NCBI GenBank assembly: GCA_028564705.1
Contig: JAPXFQ010001402.1
Coordinates: 576,502-640,501, forward strand
Direction of reading: 5' to 3'
DNA length: 64,000 nt
From: Apricaphanius iberus
Taxonomy: Eukaryota; Chordata; Actinopteri; Cyprinodontiformes; Aphaniidae
Below the pieces are notes generated by a model. That model made no database searches, was not told the origin of the DNA, and saw only the letters and a list, made by a program, of their open reading frames with translations. Below, in pieces: positions 1 through 10,463 of this stretch. The translations under genes were made by a program, and so were the position numbers. Each line of letters opens with the position of its first letter. The stretch's first letter is position 1.

Positions 1-890
1 AAGACTAACAGTGATGATCTCCATCAAATATTATAACTAATGGCAGTATTTTTCAAAAAATAAGGATTCTCTTTTTTGAAATATTTAGTGGTATTACTTT
101 TATATATTCAAAATATAGCAATATTTATATTGAACAATATTTGAAGACTATTTTGCATTCCATATCCATCCTACTGTCCTTCCTGGGGAATCCCTGCCCT
201 CTGAAAAGTCAAATAAGATATGGAATCCCTTCCATATTCAACGGGATTCAACGGACTACTCACATTGATATGATGCAGCAGTTCTACTACAGTGCTCCTA
301 TTCTGGCTCCAGGACAGTGAAAGGAAGTCAGGTAGGAATTGAAATTCATGACATCAGCTGAAGGCTTGAAAGTAGAACATCAGCTTCCACTGACCTTTAC
401 TCATTTCCCACAACAGTGAGATAAAAAAAAAACCTAGCATACCATACTTATTTTTATTTCTCAATATTTTTTTTCGTGAGGAAGTGGACCTGTATTAACA
501 TTTTTATCAAACATTTCAGGAGAAAACATAGCGTTAATAATACAGAAAAAAAAACACATGTACTGCTGCACCTTCTCTGAGCTATTGCTGAAAGATTTTC
601 ACAATTAGAGAAATAATTGTCTGCTTATTCATCTATGTAAAATAAACCAAGCATCTGTTGAAAGGATGTCACAGATCCTTTTGTTGGAGCTGGATTTGGA
701 TCTGAAATTGACTGGGCAATTCGAACACATTAACACCCTGTGTTTAGATCTGCCTTGCTTATACCTGGTGCCAGCGGAATAGCTTTGAGGGGGCTATTCC
801 AGTAAACGCTTTTCTACTCAGAAAAGTAGTTAGTGTCCAACTCATCGTTTTGAACCACATATCACGGACAGATGTCATAGATGTCAGAGT
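1..890. other. unassigned AT-rich DNA before the first LINE
   Basis: No open frame, RNA gene or recognisable repeat end could be supported here. The stretch is AT-rich with short A and T runs. It may be host intergenic or intronic sequence, or very old repeat. Confidence 0.5.
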
Positions 891-902
891 TTGGACAGTC
901 GG

Positions 903-912
903 TGCGCATGCG
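903..912 (+). promoter_or_regulatory. NRF1-like site in the L2 5' end
   Basis: The palindrome TGCGCATGCG sits within about 10 bases of the apparent start of the L2 element. It matches the consensus bound by the activator NRF1, which works at TATA-less promoters. LINEs need an internal promoter at their 5' end, so the position fits. Binding is inferred. Confidence 0.4.
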
Positions 913-1105
913 TCGGCGTCCTGCTGCCTCCTGCTAACTCCGGCTCGTTAACACGGTTTTAATTAGTTTTAAATTATTTTTTAACTGTTTGTTTTTCGTT
1001 TTTTAATAATTTCTTTTGACTAGTTTTAACCGTTTTAAACTTTTAGCGACATATCTTTTATCGGACGCGTTTTTAATCAGAGCACGGACCGCTGTTTCTT
1101 CCGCC

Positions 1106-2397
1106 ATGCCTCCACTCACCTGCAGCTCCGGGTGTGATGGTTGTGCCAGGCTAACCAAGAAAATCCAGGAACTGGAGCAGAGGATCACCAATTTACACCT
1201 GATCCAGGACCACGAGCGCGACGTGGACATCATCTTTGGCCGAACTTTCGCTGCTGCCACCACAATCCCGACACAATCCCCTGCCAGCCCGGTGAAGCTG
1301 CGCAGGGGGAATCCATCGCTGGGTCCCCAGGCGGACTCGGACAGACGAACTCCGGTGGAGGTACAACATCTACGGCAGAGGAGGAGTCCTGGATCCAGCA
1401 GGGGGCTAAGCCAAAAGCCCCCCTCAGCTCCACTCCGGTGCCCCAGGGTGCGTGGTCGACGGTCGGGCCTGGTCGCAGTGGGGGCGCCCGGAGCGGCTTT
1501 CACCATTCTCCTCCACATGGCCTTCCTCTGTCGAACCGCTTCGGTGCCCTGGAGGACGACTTCCCTCCTCTGACCGTCCCTCCGACCGCGCCGAAGACCA
1601 GCAGCTCCGCAGGACCGCCGCCCATCCCCTCCCAGCAGCCAGAGCAGCAGTCAGACTCCGGTATCCACCAACGTCGCGCCAGACCCAGGACTACAGCCGG
1701 GAACCGCCGAGGAGTGCTTCACTACACCCCGAATCCACGGAACGAGCCCTCAGCGCCCTCTAAACACCGCTGCAGTCCTGTGGAAGCCAAGCTGCCCAAC
1801 ATCCAGCAGGTCCTGGATAACGAGAGGTCTTCTGCCCAGCAGCCAGCACACCATCCACCCAGCACTCTCATCATTGGAGATTCTATTATCCGGCATGTTA
1901 GGATGAGAGGAGCTGTCACCCTTTGTTTTCCTGGAGCTACAGTAAAGGATATATCTGAACAGATTCTGGACTCCATCCAACGTTTCCCTACTGTGAGTAA
2001 AGTTAAAATTCATGCTGGAACCAATGACATCCGTAAACAGCAGTCTGAGCTTTTAAAGCAGGATTTTATTCATCTTTTTAATCTTTTAAAAGACAAGCCC
2101 CTATCTGTTTTTATTTCTGGCCCCACTCCCACCATCAGCAGAGGAATAAATCGCTTCAGCAGGTTACTCTCTCTCAACACTTGGCTTTCCTCTGTTACCG
2201 TGATGCACAACATTGGTTTTATAGACAATTTTAACATTTTTTGGGGTAGGAGTCAATTATTTGGGGCAGATGGACTACATCTTAACAGACAAGGTACCCG
2301 CATGCTGGCATTAAGCCTGGCATACCCTCGCCCACCCCTGTCCCCTGCACCGGCTCCAGCTGCTCCTGTCCTCTCTGCCCCATCCACAACATCCTGA
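1106..2397 (+). pseudogene. L2 ORF1: coiled-coil plus SGNH/esterase-like protein, frameshifted
   Basis: The protein that accompanies L2 RNA. The likely start is the ATG at 1106, in good context (GCCATGCC). It opens a frame with a short Cys-rich patch and a heptad-like helix around 1130-1220. A one-base frameshift near 1350-1370 moves the reading into the frame that runs open to 2397. After a Pro/Ser/Gln-rich linker comes an SGNH domain with the three expected blocks: GDSIIRHV near 1876, GTNDI near 2017, and DGLHLN near 2269. These hold the Ser, Gly/Asn, and Asp-His of the family. Esterase-like ORF1 is established for fish L2 and some CR1 elements; what it does to lipid or RNA is not known from sequence. 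The frame after the TGA at 2395 stays open into ORF2. Confidence 0.85.
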
Positions 2398-5300
2398 TGT
2401 GCAGCTGGTCCTTGTTCCTATGAACTCAATCCTGATTTTAACAGTAACTCACATATCGGACTTGGACCTTACCCTACTTCATTCATACCTTTTATTGTCA
2501 GCAGAGAGCGAAGAAATAATCATAAACTAAGAAAATGCAACCCAAATAATCATAAACAGTTACTAAAAATCCCACCTACAGTAAGTCATACAGTCACTCC
2601 ATCACCAACCACTATTAATATGGCTCTTTTAAATGTTCGCTCTCTGCTGAATAAAACTTTTATAATAAATGACTTGATTTTAGATAATAACCTTGAGTGT
2701 TTATTTTTAACAGAGACATGGCTGTGTGCAGATGCCCCTGCTGTTCTTACAGAGGCCTCTCCACCTAATTATAACTTTTCTTATTCAACGAGGAGTAGCC
2801 AGAGGGGAGGCGGAACTGCTTTTATTAGTTCATCAACTCTTTCCGCCAAACCTGTTTTATTTAATAATTTTACCACGTTTGAATACACTGCCTCTGTTTT
2901 TAGCACTCCTCAGATTTTATGTGTCACAGTTTATAGGCCTCCTAAAAGGAATGCACTTTTTATTCCAGAATTTTCAGAGTTTTTATCAATTTTACACAAC
3001 TCTTATGAGAAGATAATTTTAGCTGGTGATTTTAATCTACATATAGATAACCTTTTAGATCCTTTATCAACAGATTTTTTAAAATATTTTAAATTATATG
3101 GATTTTAGCCAAAATGTCATGCAGCCGACTCACAACAGAGGACACAACCTGGACCTGGTCATCACGTATGGCCTGTCCACTAGTGTGTCCTCTGTTGTTG
3201 ACTTGGCTGTCTCTGACCACTACTGTGTGTTTTTTAATATCACCAGTTTTATCCAATCAGAGACCTCTGTGAGAACTGTCAGGAAGCGTCATCTAACCCC
3301 TGAAGTGGCTGCAGGTTTTCTTGAAGTTTTTAAAAAATTTCCTCCTATACCTTTACCTGCCCCCTGTGATTTTATCGTTAATGATTTTAACAGTAGGCTT
3401 AAATCTGCTCTCAACCTGCTGGCTCCAATTAAAGTTATAAACCCTCATTCAAAACGTACAGTACTGTGGAGAAATGCAGCTATTAGAAAATTATAGAGGA
3501 GCTGCAGGGTGGCAGAAAGGAAATGGAGGAAAAATAAAATCACAATAAATCATCAGATATACATAGAATATCTCAGATTATATAATAACGCTTTAAGAAA
3601 TTCCAGAAATACATACTTCTCCAGAATCATCTCAGAACATAAAAATAATCCCAAAATTCTGTTTTCCACCATTGACAACATTTTACATCATAATTCTAAT
3701 ACTTTTCAGAAAACCCCCTCAAACACTCTCTGTGAGGAGTATGCAGACCACTTCAGAGGGAAGGTAGACACCATCAGATGTAATATTTTATCCTCTCAAA
3801 CAAACATGGTTTTAGACAAATCAGAGTGTCTGCCTTCACCAGAGCAAACACTGGACAGTTTTGTCCTGGTAGAAGCTGGGACCCTTGATAAAGTTTTCTC
3901 CTCAGTGAGGCCCACCACAAGCGCTTTGGACCCGATTCCCACCAGGTTTTTTAAGCAATTTTATGGTTCTTTTAAAGATGAGATTTTAAACTTTATGAAT
4001 TGCTCCCTTCAGACGGGGGTTTTTCCTGCTGCCTTTAAAGCGGCTGTAGTGAGGCCCCTGCTGAAGAAGAGCAATTTAGATTTTAATGATTTAAACAACT
4101 ACCGACCAGTATCTAACTTACCATTTTTAAGCAAAGTTTTAGAAAAACTTGTTTTTATTCAACTTAATGATTTTATTAATGCTCATAATGTCCTAGAGAA
4201 ATTTCAGTCTGGTTTTAGGATGAACCACAGCACAGAGACGGCGCTTTTAAATATTTTAAATGATTTTAGATTAAACTATGATGCTAAAAAGGTGACAGTG
4301 TTGGTTCTTCTGGATCTAAGCGCTGCCTTTGATACAGTAGACCACACTATTCTTTTAACTCGTTTAAAACAGATCGGCCTCTCTGGTGCTGTTCATAAAT
4401 GGTTCACATCCTACCTCACAGACAGGACTTTTACGGTAAGTTTAGATACCTGTTCCTCTAAGGTCCATAAGATCACTTGTGGTGTTCCCCAGGGTTCAGT
4501 TTTAGGCCCAGTGCTTTTTAACCTATATATGCTCCCTATTGGCAGTGTTATCAGGAGACATGGAGTTAACTTTCACAGTTATGCTGATGATGCACAGTTG
4601 TACATCTCCATGTCTCCTGATGACACACGGCTAATGGATGCACTTTTTAACTGCATTTTAGGCATTAAATCCTGGATGGCAGAAAACTTTCTCCAGCTCA
4701 ACCAGGACAAAACTGAGGTTTTAGTTAACGGTCCTGAGGCTCAGAGAGAAAAACTTTTACCAAAACTACAATCATTGTCTTTTAATTCTTCTTTACAAGT
4801 GAAGAAACTGGGTGTGATTTTTGACTCTGAGCTGACTTTTATCCCTCACATTAAAAACATCACCAAAATAGGTTTTTATCACCTAAAGAACATTGCCAGA
4901 GTCCGCCCCATTCTCTCTCGGGCCAATACGGAGACGCTAATGCATGCTTTATTCACCAGTAGAATTTATTATTGTAATGCCCTGCTTTCTGGTCTTCCCA
5001 AAAAGACTACCTCAGGTTTACAGCTTTTACAGAATTCAGCAGCTCGTGTCCTGATGAAGACTAGGAGGCGGGAGCACATTACACCGGTCTTAGAATCACT
5101 GCATTGGCTCCCCGTATGTTTTAGGATCGATTTTAAGGTTCTTTTAATGGTCTTTAAGTGTCTTAATGGTCCTGGGCCTTCATATCTGTCAGAAATGCTT
5201 TTACCGTATGAACCCCCGCGGTCTCTGCGCTCCTCTGGCAGCCGTCTCCTTGTCATCCCCAAAGTCAGGACACAGACTCATGGTGAGGCGTCTTTCCATT

Positions 5301-5413
5301 ATTATGGCCCTCACCTCTGGAACAGGCTGCCAGAGGACCTCAGGGCCGCAGAGAACGTTAATGTTTTTAAGAGCAGGCTCAAGACTCACCTTTTTAGCTT
5401 AGCCTTTAACTAA
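2398..5413 (+). pseudogene. L2 ORF2: APE endonuclease and reverse transcriptase
   Basis: The endonuclease nicks the target and the reverse transcriptase copies the RNA onto it. The first ATG (2620) opens directly on the endonuclease strand NVRSL, followed by LFLTETWL (catalytic Glu), GDFNLH, LDLVIT and SDHYCV. Codons upstream to 2398 are also open. A T-run insertion near 3103-3108 shifts the frame, and an in-frame TAG at 3494-3496 interrupts the linker. The rest, 3509-5413, is intact: YRPVSNLPF, SGFR, LDLSAAFDTVDH, GVPQGSVLGP and SYADDAQLY mark the palm and fingers, and the catalytic Asp pair is present. The C-terminal tail (LHWLPV, FNRLP-like WNRLPEDLR, FKSRLKTHLF) is typical of L2/CR1. There is no RNase H domain, as expected. 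Confidence 0.92.
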
Positions 5414-6004
5414 TTATTATTTATTAATATATTTTTAATCGCTCAGCATGTTTTACCTGATTTAATTTTTAGTTCAGCTTTTAACTGTTTATTTATTCAT
5501 CTGCTTTGCATTTTTATTATTTGTTTTACACTTATTGTTTTATACTTTATATACTTTATATTTTATTAACTTTATATTTTAATGTATTTTAATCTTTCTT
5601 GCCAGTGTCTCCTCTCTGGGGGCCCCCTGCATCGGGGGCGGTGGTCGGCTGTGGCTGCCTGGGTGCCCCCCAGGTAGCGCTTGGGTGGAGGTGGGGGTAC
5701 CATCCCTCCCTCCTCTGGGTGCCCTGGGTCGGAGCCTTGGCTGCTGCTGTTGATCTGCTGCTGCTTATGCAGATGGCTCCCATGATGGCATTTCCTAGCT
5801 CATCTGTACTCATTCCGCTTTTTGTAGCTTCTAAGTGTGTGTGAGAGTGAGTATGGCTGATGGGTTGGGTTGGGAGGGGGTTGTATTTGCACTGATGATT
5901 TTATTTTTGAAGGGGGGGGGTTGTGGGGTTATTTTAAATCTGTAAAGCACTTTGAGTAACTTTCTTTGTTTGAAAAGCGCTTTATAAATAAAGTTTGATT
6001 TGAT
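5414..6004 (+). other. L2 3' UTR and tail
   Basis: An AT-rich stretch, then a GC-rich block (5605-5760), then the conserved terminal hairpin-type sequence with AAAGCACTTTGAG and AAAGCGCTTTATAAATAAAG, ending in TTTGAT repeats. The terminal stem is the element that L2 reverse transcriptase is thought to recognise. The same 3' UTR appears reversed at 32220-32640 and, in part, at 31573-31781. Confidence 0.8.
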
Positions 6005-6330
6005 AGAAAACAATGAGTGAGGCATCTTCCTTCATAGAAGATCTTTGTTAGAACATCGGATGCACCTGTTGCATCTCCATTCTATCTCTATCTGGTGTGC
6101 TTTGTTTTACTGTCAACTGTTTTGATATTCTTTGCTAGCTGCTACCAGACGTCAGTAGCTCTTTTCTGATTTGAAAAGAAGCTTGCCTAACCTTGCAGGA
6201 CTTCCAAATACCGGTTGATTATCATTCATAATAATACAATTTTATCATCCACAATCCAAATGCAGTAAAGAAACCTCCAAGCACTACACTAATCACAGTA
6301 ACAGTCATAACTGTAGAGAGAGTACACACT
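6005..6330. other. unassigned spacer
   Basis: AT-rich DNA after the L2 tail. I see no gene or repeat boundary in it. Confidence 0.4.
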
Positions 6331-6620
6331 AGACCTGGGTGATGTGGCCTCAAATCGATAATGCAATATATTGTGCAGTTCACCTCAATAATAATAAATG
6401 AACGATAACTACCCCCCCACCCCCATGGTGTCCCTTCTACATTCAATGTCCGGCGGAGGTCTAAATCACATAATGTCCATGTGTTATAGCTCTTGCTATT
6501 GCATGACTTCAGCCAATCTTTTAATTCAAGGTTCGATTTCCACTCTTTTCTGCATTTCCCACAATCACACGACTGTACGTAGTCACGTGACTCAACCCCA
6601 GCACTCATGTCTTAATGGGG
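6331..6620 (+). repeat. possible end of a hAT-like repeat
   Basis: The stretch opens with AGACCTGGGTGATGTGGCC followed by AT-rich sequence with CGATA motifs. This resembles the CCTGGGCGATATGGCC ends of many fish hAT-derived repeats. I did not find the matching inverted end or a target-site duplication, so it is a weak call for a one-ended fragment. Confidence 0.3.
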
Positions 6621-7114
6621 TATGAGCGCCACTAAACTAAAATACATATTTTCTTTAACTGAAAAAAGGAGGAGTGGAACCGAGGAACTTTGGTAAATAA
6701 AAGTATTTTATTAAATCTAGAGGGACATGCCAATGTGTTTCGACCGCACAAACGCTCTTCTTCAGGGCTTACACATAAAATGACCAACAGGTGCTTCAAT
6801 TATAAGACATCAGTCAAGTCATGTGACAAAAGACTTCCTGTAAGAAGCACATTAATCACAATCACAAGTGACAATGTTTTAGCATTGACATTGTTTTAAC
6901 ATGAATATCTACTCTAGGTAGCATAGCCTACATTTATGTCTGCACTCTATTTGAATAATATAGCAATAATTTACAGTATCAAACCCTACATAGAGAGCAA
7001 ACAATGTTTCTAGGTAAATAACACAGAGTGAGAAGCAGCCGGAGGCGGAGCTGGGAGCAGGTGTACATTAAAATGGGACCAAGCCATATCAAACAAAAAA
7101 ATATATATTTTTAA
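6621..7114. other. unassigned stretch with a retroelement-3'-end-like motif
   Basis: On the minus strand, 6765-6738 reads CTGAAGAAGAG, a short spacer, then GAAAC, and it is soon followed by an AATAAAA. This layout is common near the 3' ends of dispersed vertebrate repeats. I cannot name the family. The stretch ends on the TTAA at 7111-7114 that begins the next element. Confidence 0.25.
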
Positions 7115-7386
7115 AGGACAACTAAGCACCAAATCAACTTTTTTGTAGCTTATAAACTGCATAAATATGTTTATTATAGTGCTCTCTACATGTCTTGGTC
7201 CCTTTTTTGACATATGAGTGCAAATTAGATAATATCTCACTTTTGAGCCTAAAACCGTCTGTGTGGCGCCATCTGTACATTTGGGTTGCACTACATTTGA
7301 ATTTCATTCCTGTTCTCTCCATTTGCTCTGGCGGCTGTGTGATGTGACTTTGTGCTCTGTGACGTCCGTCGCTCTGCCGCTTGGGG

Positions 7387-7394
7387 TATAAAAG
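7387..7394 (+). promoter_or_regulatory. TATA box of the THAP transposase-like gene
   Basis: TATAAAAG lies within the Kolobok-like terminus, about 310 bases before the candidate ATG at 7700, with a GC-rich segment just downstream where transcription would start. The motif and the later splice signals point the same way. Confidence 0.55.
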
Positions 7395-7699
7395 CAGTCC
7401 AGGCTCGCACACGCCCGGTAGCGAGTTGGAGTTGGAATAGTAAGTGAGCGTTTTACATCGATTTCAGTGTAGCAAGTTATTAGCAGAGTAATTAGTTAGT
7501 TCTTTAGTGTAGCGTTTCTAGTGTAGTTACTTTAGTCCGGTAGTTTATTAGTGTGGTTAGTTTAGTTTAATTTAGTCATTGTGTGTTACTTTATATTAAC
7601 GGAGTACTTTTAGTATAGACTAGGTGTTAGCATTAGTTTTTGTTCCTGTTATTGTGTGTAATATTAGCGTGTAGTGTTGTTGTAGTCTTGTATGTTAGG

Positions 7700-8019
7700 A
7701 TGGGGAGAATGTGTAGTGTTGTGGGCTTTCATAGTACTTTAGGGTTACATTACTTTCCACAGCAATTAGACTTTAGGCGCCAGTGGTTACGCATAATTGA
7801 CCTGGGGGAAAGCTGCGAGCTCCCGCCTTATGCGGGAGTTTGCAAAAAAAACATTTTACCCGTGATTCCTTCGCCAACTTGATGGGGTTTGAGCTGGGTT
7901 GTGCTAAGAAGCTCCTTTTGAAGTGCGAGGCTGTCCCCACCCTTGATCTTCCACAACTAAGGAAGGAGTTACAGGCAGTGCTGCCCAGGGAACCCGGAGA
8001 TTTCAGGCGCCAATCTGAG
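7700..8019 (+). pseudogene. THAP DNA-binding exon (exon 1), frameshifted
   Basis: THAP domains are C2CH zinc fingers that bind transposon ends. From the ATG at 7700 (or 7709) the frame reads MCSVVGF, then LHYFPQ, FRRQWLR and VCKK, as expected in the order Cys...FP...W...Cys-x2-His. In a run of eight A at 7846-7853 the frame must change to continue into KKHFTRDSF, which supplies the zinc His. The second zinc ligand is Phe where Cys is expected (GF for GC). Both changes would destroy zinc binding. The exon ends at 8019 in phase 0 before GTGAGT, a strong donor. Its next partner, the exon at 13419, also starts in phase 0. Confidence 0.7.
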
Positions 8020-8947
8020 GTGAGTGAGCAAAATAATGATTTAAACAACTAATAATGATGCTTTGGCGCTTATAATAGCAATCTTTGTAGCTGCAGTGTT
8101 AGAAACATTTGTTCAAGAGCTGTAGCTAGTCACCTTTTGGCAGAAAACGCTGCGTTGATATTGAAAAAGGTCATCCATGTAAATCGCGCATATCTAATAA
8201 AACATATTTGTAGGGGCTCTGTGTTGGAGACCCGGTGCCGTGCTCACAACAGCTCTAATAACAATGACTGTTGTATGCACCAAAGGGGCTTTTTTAGCGC
8301 CAAAACAGACCTGTTACAGCTCCAGGGCTGTGGGCGCTGACTGCGCCTCCAGACCGGCTTCAACATCCCCCTGCCCCGCGCGGGAACTGCACGGGTCCGC
8401 GGAACGAGTCAGCACTGGAATGCTGAGTTTAGCGCAGTCTGCTCACGGTTTTGTTGTTCAGTCTGTTAGCTTGTGTCGTAAGATAATGCGATCTCCAGGA
8501 CATGAGTGTGAGTGGCGTTCGTTTTTTTCACGTCCACATAGCTGTGTTGAACAATGTTATTAAAATAAAACTTTCAACTCTATAGTCTCCGTTGTTACAG
8601 TAGGCTAAAGTACCATCTCCTGAAGCTATGTAGCTAAGTTTTCAACATATTAAAAGTAAGAATACTATAACGTCAGGATTAGTATTTTATCCTGTGTCTT
8701 TTGCAGTCACTGCTCAATGCAGTGTGAAACTGAACACAAAAGCAAAGCCAAAAACAGGTAAATACAAACAGTAAAAATCCAAGAAAATCCTAAAACATGA
8801 AAACATATTACCTCAATACTCCACATGTCATGTACCATAATATTTAGCAGAAAACCTGTTTAATAGATCTACAATAGACACTTGTCTTGGCACCCAAGCT
8901 TCAAGCCAGTTCTGGGATCATCATCTACTTTAGGAAAAATAATAATA
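8020..8947 (+). other. first-intron sequence of the THAP gene
   Basis: Starts at the GTGAGT donor. It holds a GC-rich patch (8330-8420) and an AATAAAA at 8560-8570 that could be a premature poly(A) signal. No domain could be recognised in the short open frames here. Confidence 0.4.
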
Positions 8948-9295
8948 TTTTATATGCTTTAGACATATTTGGGTAGACATTTTCATATGTAGTTTCATAT
9001 TTTCATATGCATTTTTGAATAATTTGCTCTGCATATATTTGGGTAAACATTTTTGTGTGTAGTGATGTAGTAAGAACATATACATATGTAAGGGTCATAT
9101 ACTCAAGTAGAATTTTGAGGATCTGTGATCGTGGGAAAACTCAGTGTCTGTGGTTGGCCTGGCAGGTGGGTTATCTAGGAGAACAAAGCTGAGTCTATTA
9201 AACTTGGTTTCGAAGCAGAAACAGGGAGTGAAAAGGGAGTTACGAACGCTGTGCTGGTCTAATGAGAAACATAACTCACAAATGAACTGTTCAAG
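8948..9295. repeat. left 348-bp direct repeat
   Basis: It begins TTTTATATGCTTTA and ends GAACTGTTCAAG. It contains two diverged sub-units built around CATATTTGGGTAGAC and CATATATTTGGGTAAAC. Beyond 9295 it loses all similarity to the sequence after the right repeat. Confidence 0.85.
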
Positions 9296-9665
9296 GTCTT
9301 TTGCTTCCTTAAATTTTTCTGTCTTTTTATTTTTTGGCTTGGGGCATTTACTCTTGGTAACGGCAGTTTAAAAAAAGGGGAGCATACAAGTGTATGAATC
9401 TAAGTGTGTATTTTCTCTCAATAACTTTAACTGAATTTATGTTGAAATACTTTTTTTGGAATCAGGTTTAGAAAGTTTATTGAGGATAATAAAGAGATTA
9501 AATAATTACACAAACAACTACCTTGTTAAATTTAAACAAATTTGGATTTTGATACAGATGTTTAATTCGGATTTTATATTTTATAAAAACAAATAGAAGT
9601 CATAAAGATGGGATTAAGAAATACTATTCAGATAAATACTTGATAACATTTAAATCAGTCTTAAT
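9296..9665. other. AT-rich interior of the insert, left part
   Basis: No coding domain or RNA could be recognised. Just after the repeat a short segment (GTCTTTTGCTTCC) is the reverse complement of part of the sequence that follows the right repeat. Confidence 0.35.
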
Positions 9666-9667
9666 TA

Positions 9668-9990
9668 AAAAGAAGGCAAGGCAAGGCAATTTTATTTGTA
9701 TAGCACACTTTCAACACAGGGCAATTCAAGATACTTTACATATGAGCAGTTACAATTAGAAAATAATCACGAAAAATACAACAATGCAGGGACAAATGAC
9801 TAAAAAACACAGGTTTAGTTCAATAACTGATCTTGCTGAACAAAGCTCAGTTTTTAACACAATAAAGCATTTAAAGTAAATTAAGACAGTAATTCGTGTG
9901 ACAATTAAAAACAAACAAGTAAAAACAGTTACTCATAAGCGAGTCTAAATAGGTAAGTTTTAGTTTTAGATTTAAAAGAAGAATTTTAAA
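9668..9990 (-). repeat. LINE 3'-end fragment, reverse
   Basis: Begins with AAGGCAAGGCAATTTTATTTGTATAGCAC, whose parts AAGGCAAGGC (tail repeat) and TTTATTTGTATAGCAC (terminal stem) mark the 3' end of a common fish L2-like family. The right part, with GAGTCTAAATAGGTAAGTTTT, corresponds to the reverse of a C-terminal coding tail. A similar fragment lies at 21610-21800. Confidence 0.55.
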
Positions 9991-10100
9991 TTAAAAAGAA
10001 AAGTTTTTATAGTTAATTCAAGTATTTGCATTCTTTGCATATTTAACTATCTAGATTTATTGCTGCTTTTATTGTTTTAAGTAAAAGGAAGGTTTTTTCA

Positions 10101-10463
10101 ATGGATACTAAAGTAACTTTAAAGGACGCTGCTCAGAACGATGCGTCTGAACCCGCTGAAAAGAAACCGAAAATTCTCACCAATGATCAGATCTGTGATC
10201 TTATTAAAAATAACGTAGAAGAATTCCGAAGCTCGGGAGGGCTGGATGTGTCTAAAGCTAGCGCCTGCCCGAACAAAAGTGATCAGGATAAAAAAATAGA
10301 CACTCTTTCCTCATCTGCGCACGCAGACAAGGAACAGCCGAGATCTGTCTCTCAGGACATTTCTGAGGGAAACAGCGAAGACAAATGGGAAGTTATTTTA
10401 ATTCCAGTTAACGTGATCATTATCGAACGTCCACCGGAACGAAAATATGAGGACGGTGCATAA
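10101..10463 (+). CDS. 120-residue hydrophilic protein of unknown function
   Basis: An intact ATG-initiated frame lies between the two 348-bp repeats. It is rich in Lys, Asp, Glu and Ser, with a basic patch (EKKPKI) near residue 20, a predicted short helix (DQICDLIKNNVEEF) and an acidic, more hydrophobic C-terminal segment (WEVILIPVNVIIIERPP). I see no signal peptide, membrane segment or known domain. It could be a small accessory or nucleocapsid-type product of the repeat-bounded element, or chance. The intact length in AT-rich DNA with balanced codons makes chance less likely but does not exclude it. Confidence 0.35.
   Translation: MDTKVTLKDAAQNDASEPAEKKPKILTNDQICDLIKNNVEEFRSSGGLDVSKASACPNKSDQDKKIDTLSSSAHADKEQPRSVSQDISEGNSEDKWEVILIPVNVIIIERPPERKYEDGA

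Larger units (their letters stand above)
895..6004 (+). mobile_element. L2-clade LINE, nearly full length (copy 1)
   Basis: This is an autonomous-type non-LTR retrotransposon with 5' UTR, ORF1, ORF2, a 3' UTR and a tail made of TTTGAT repeats at 5994-6004. ORF1 carries an SGNH hydrolase (esterase-like) domain, and ORF2 carries an APE endonuclease and a reverse transcriptase with YADD, the architecture known from fish L2 elements. The left edge is a judgement: base composition turns GC-rich near 895. The 3' end is well defined because the reverse copy at 32.2-34.4 kb ends on the same tail. No clear target-site duplication was found. Two frameshifts and one nonsense codon make this copy inactive, but few lesions suggest it is fairly young. 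Confidence 0.9.

Noticed and set aside
6738..6765. Minus-strand CTGAAGAAGAG...GAAAC resembling a hammerhead ribozyme core
   Set aside because: Stem II is imperfect, stem III would be only three pairs, and the flanks expected to form stem I are not complementary.
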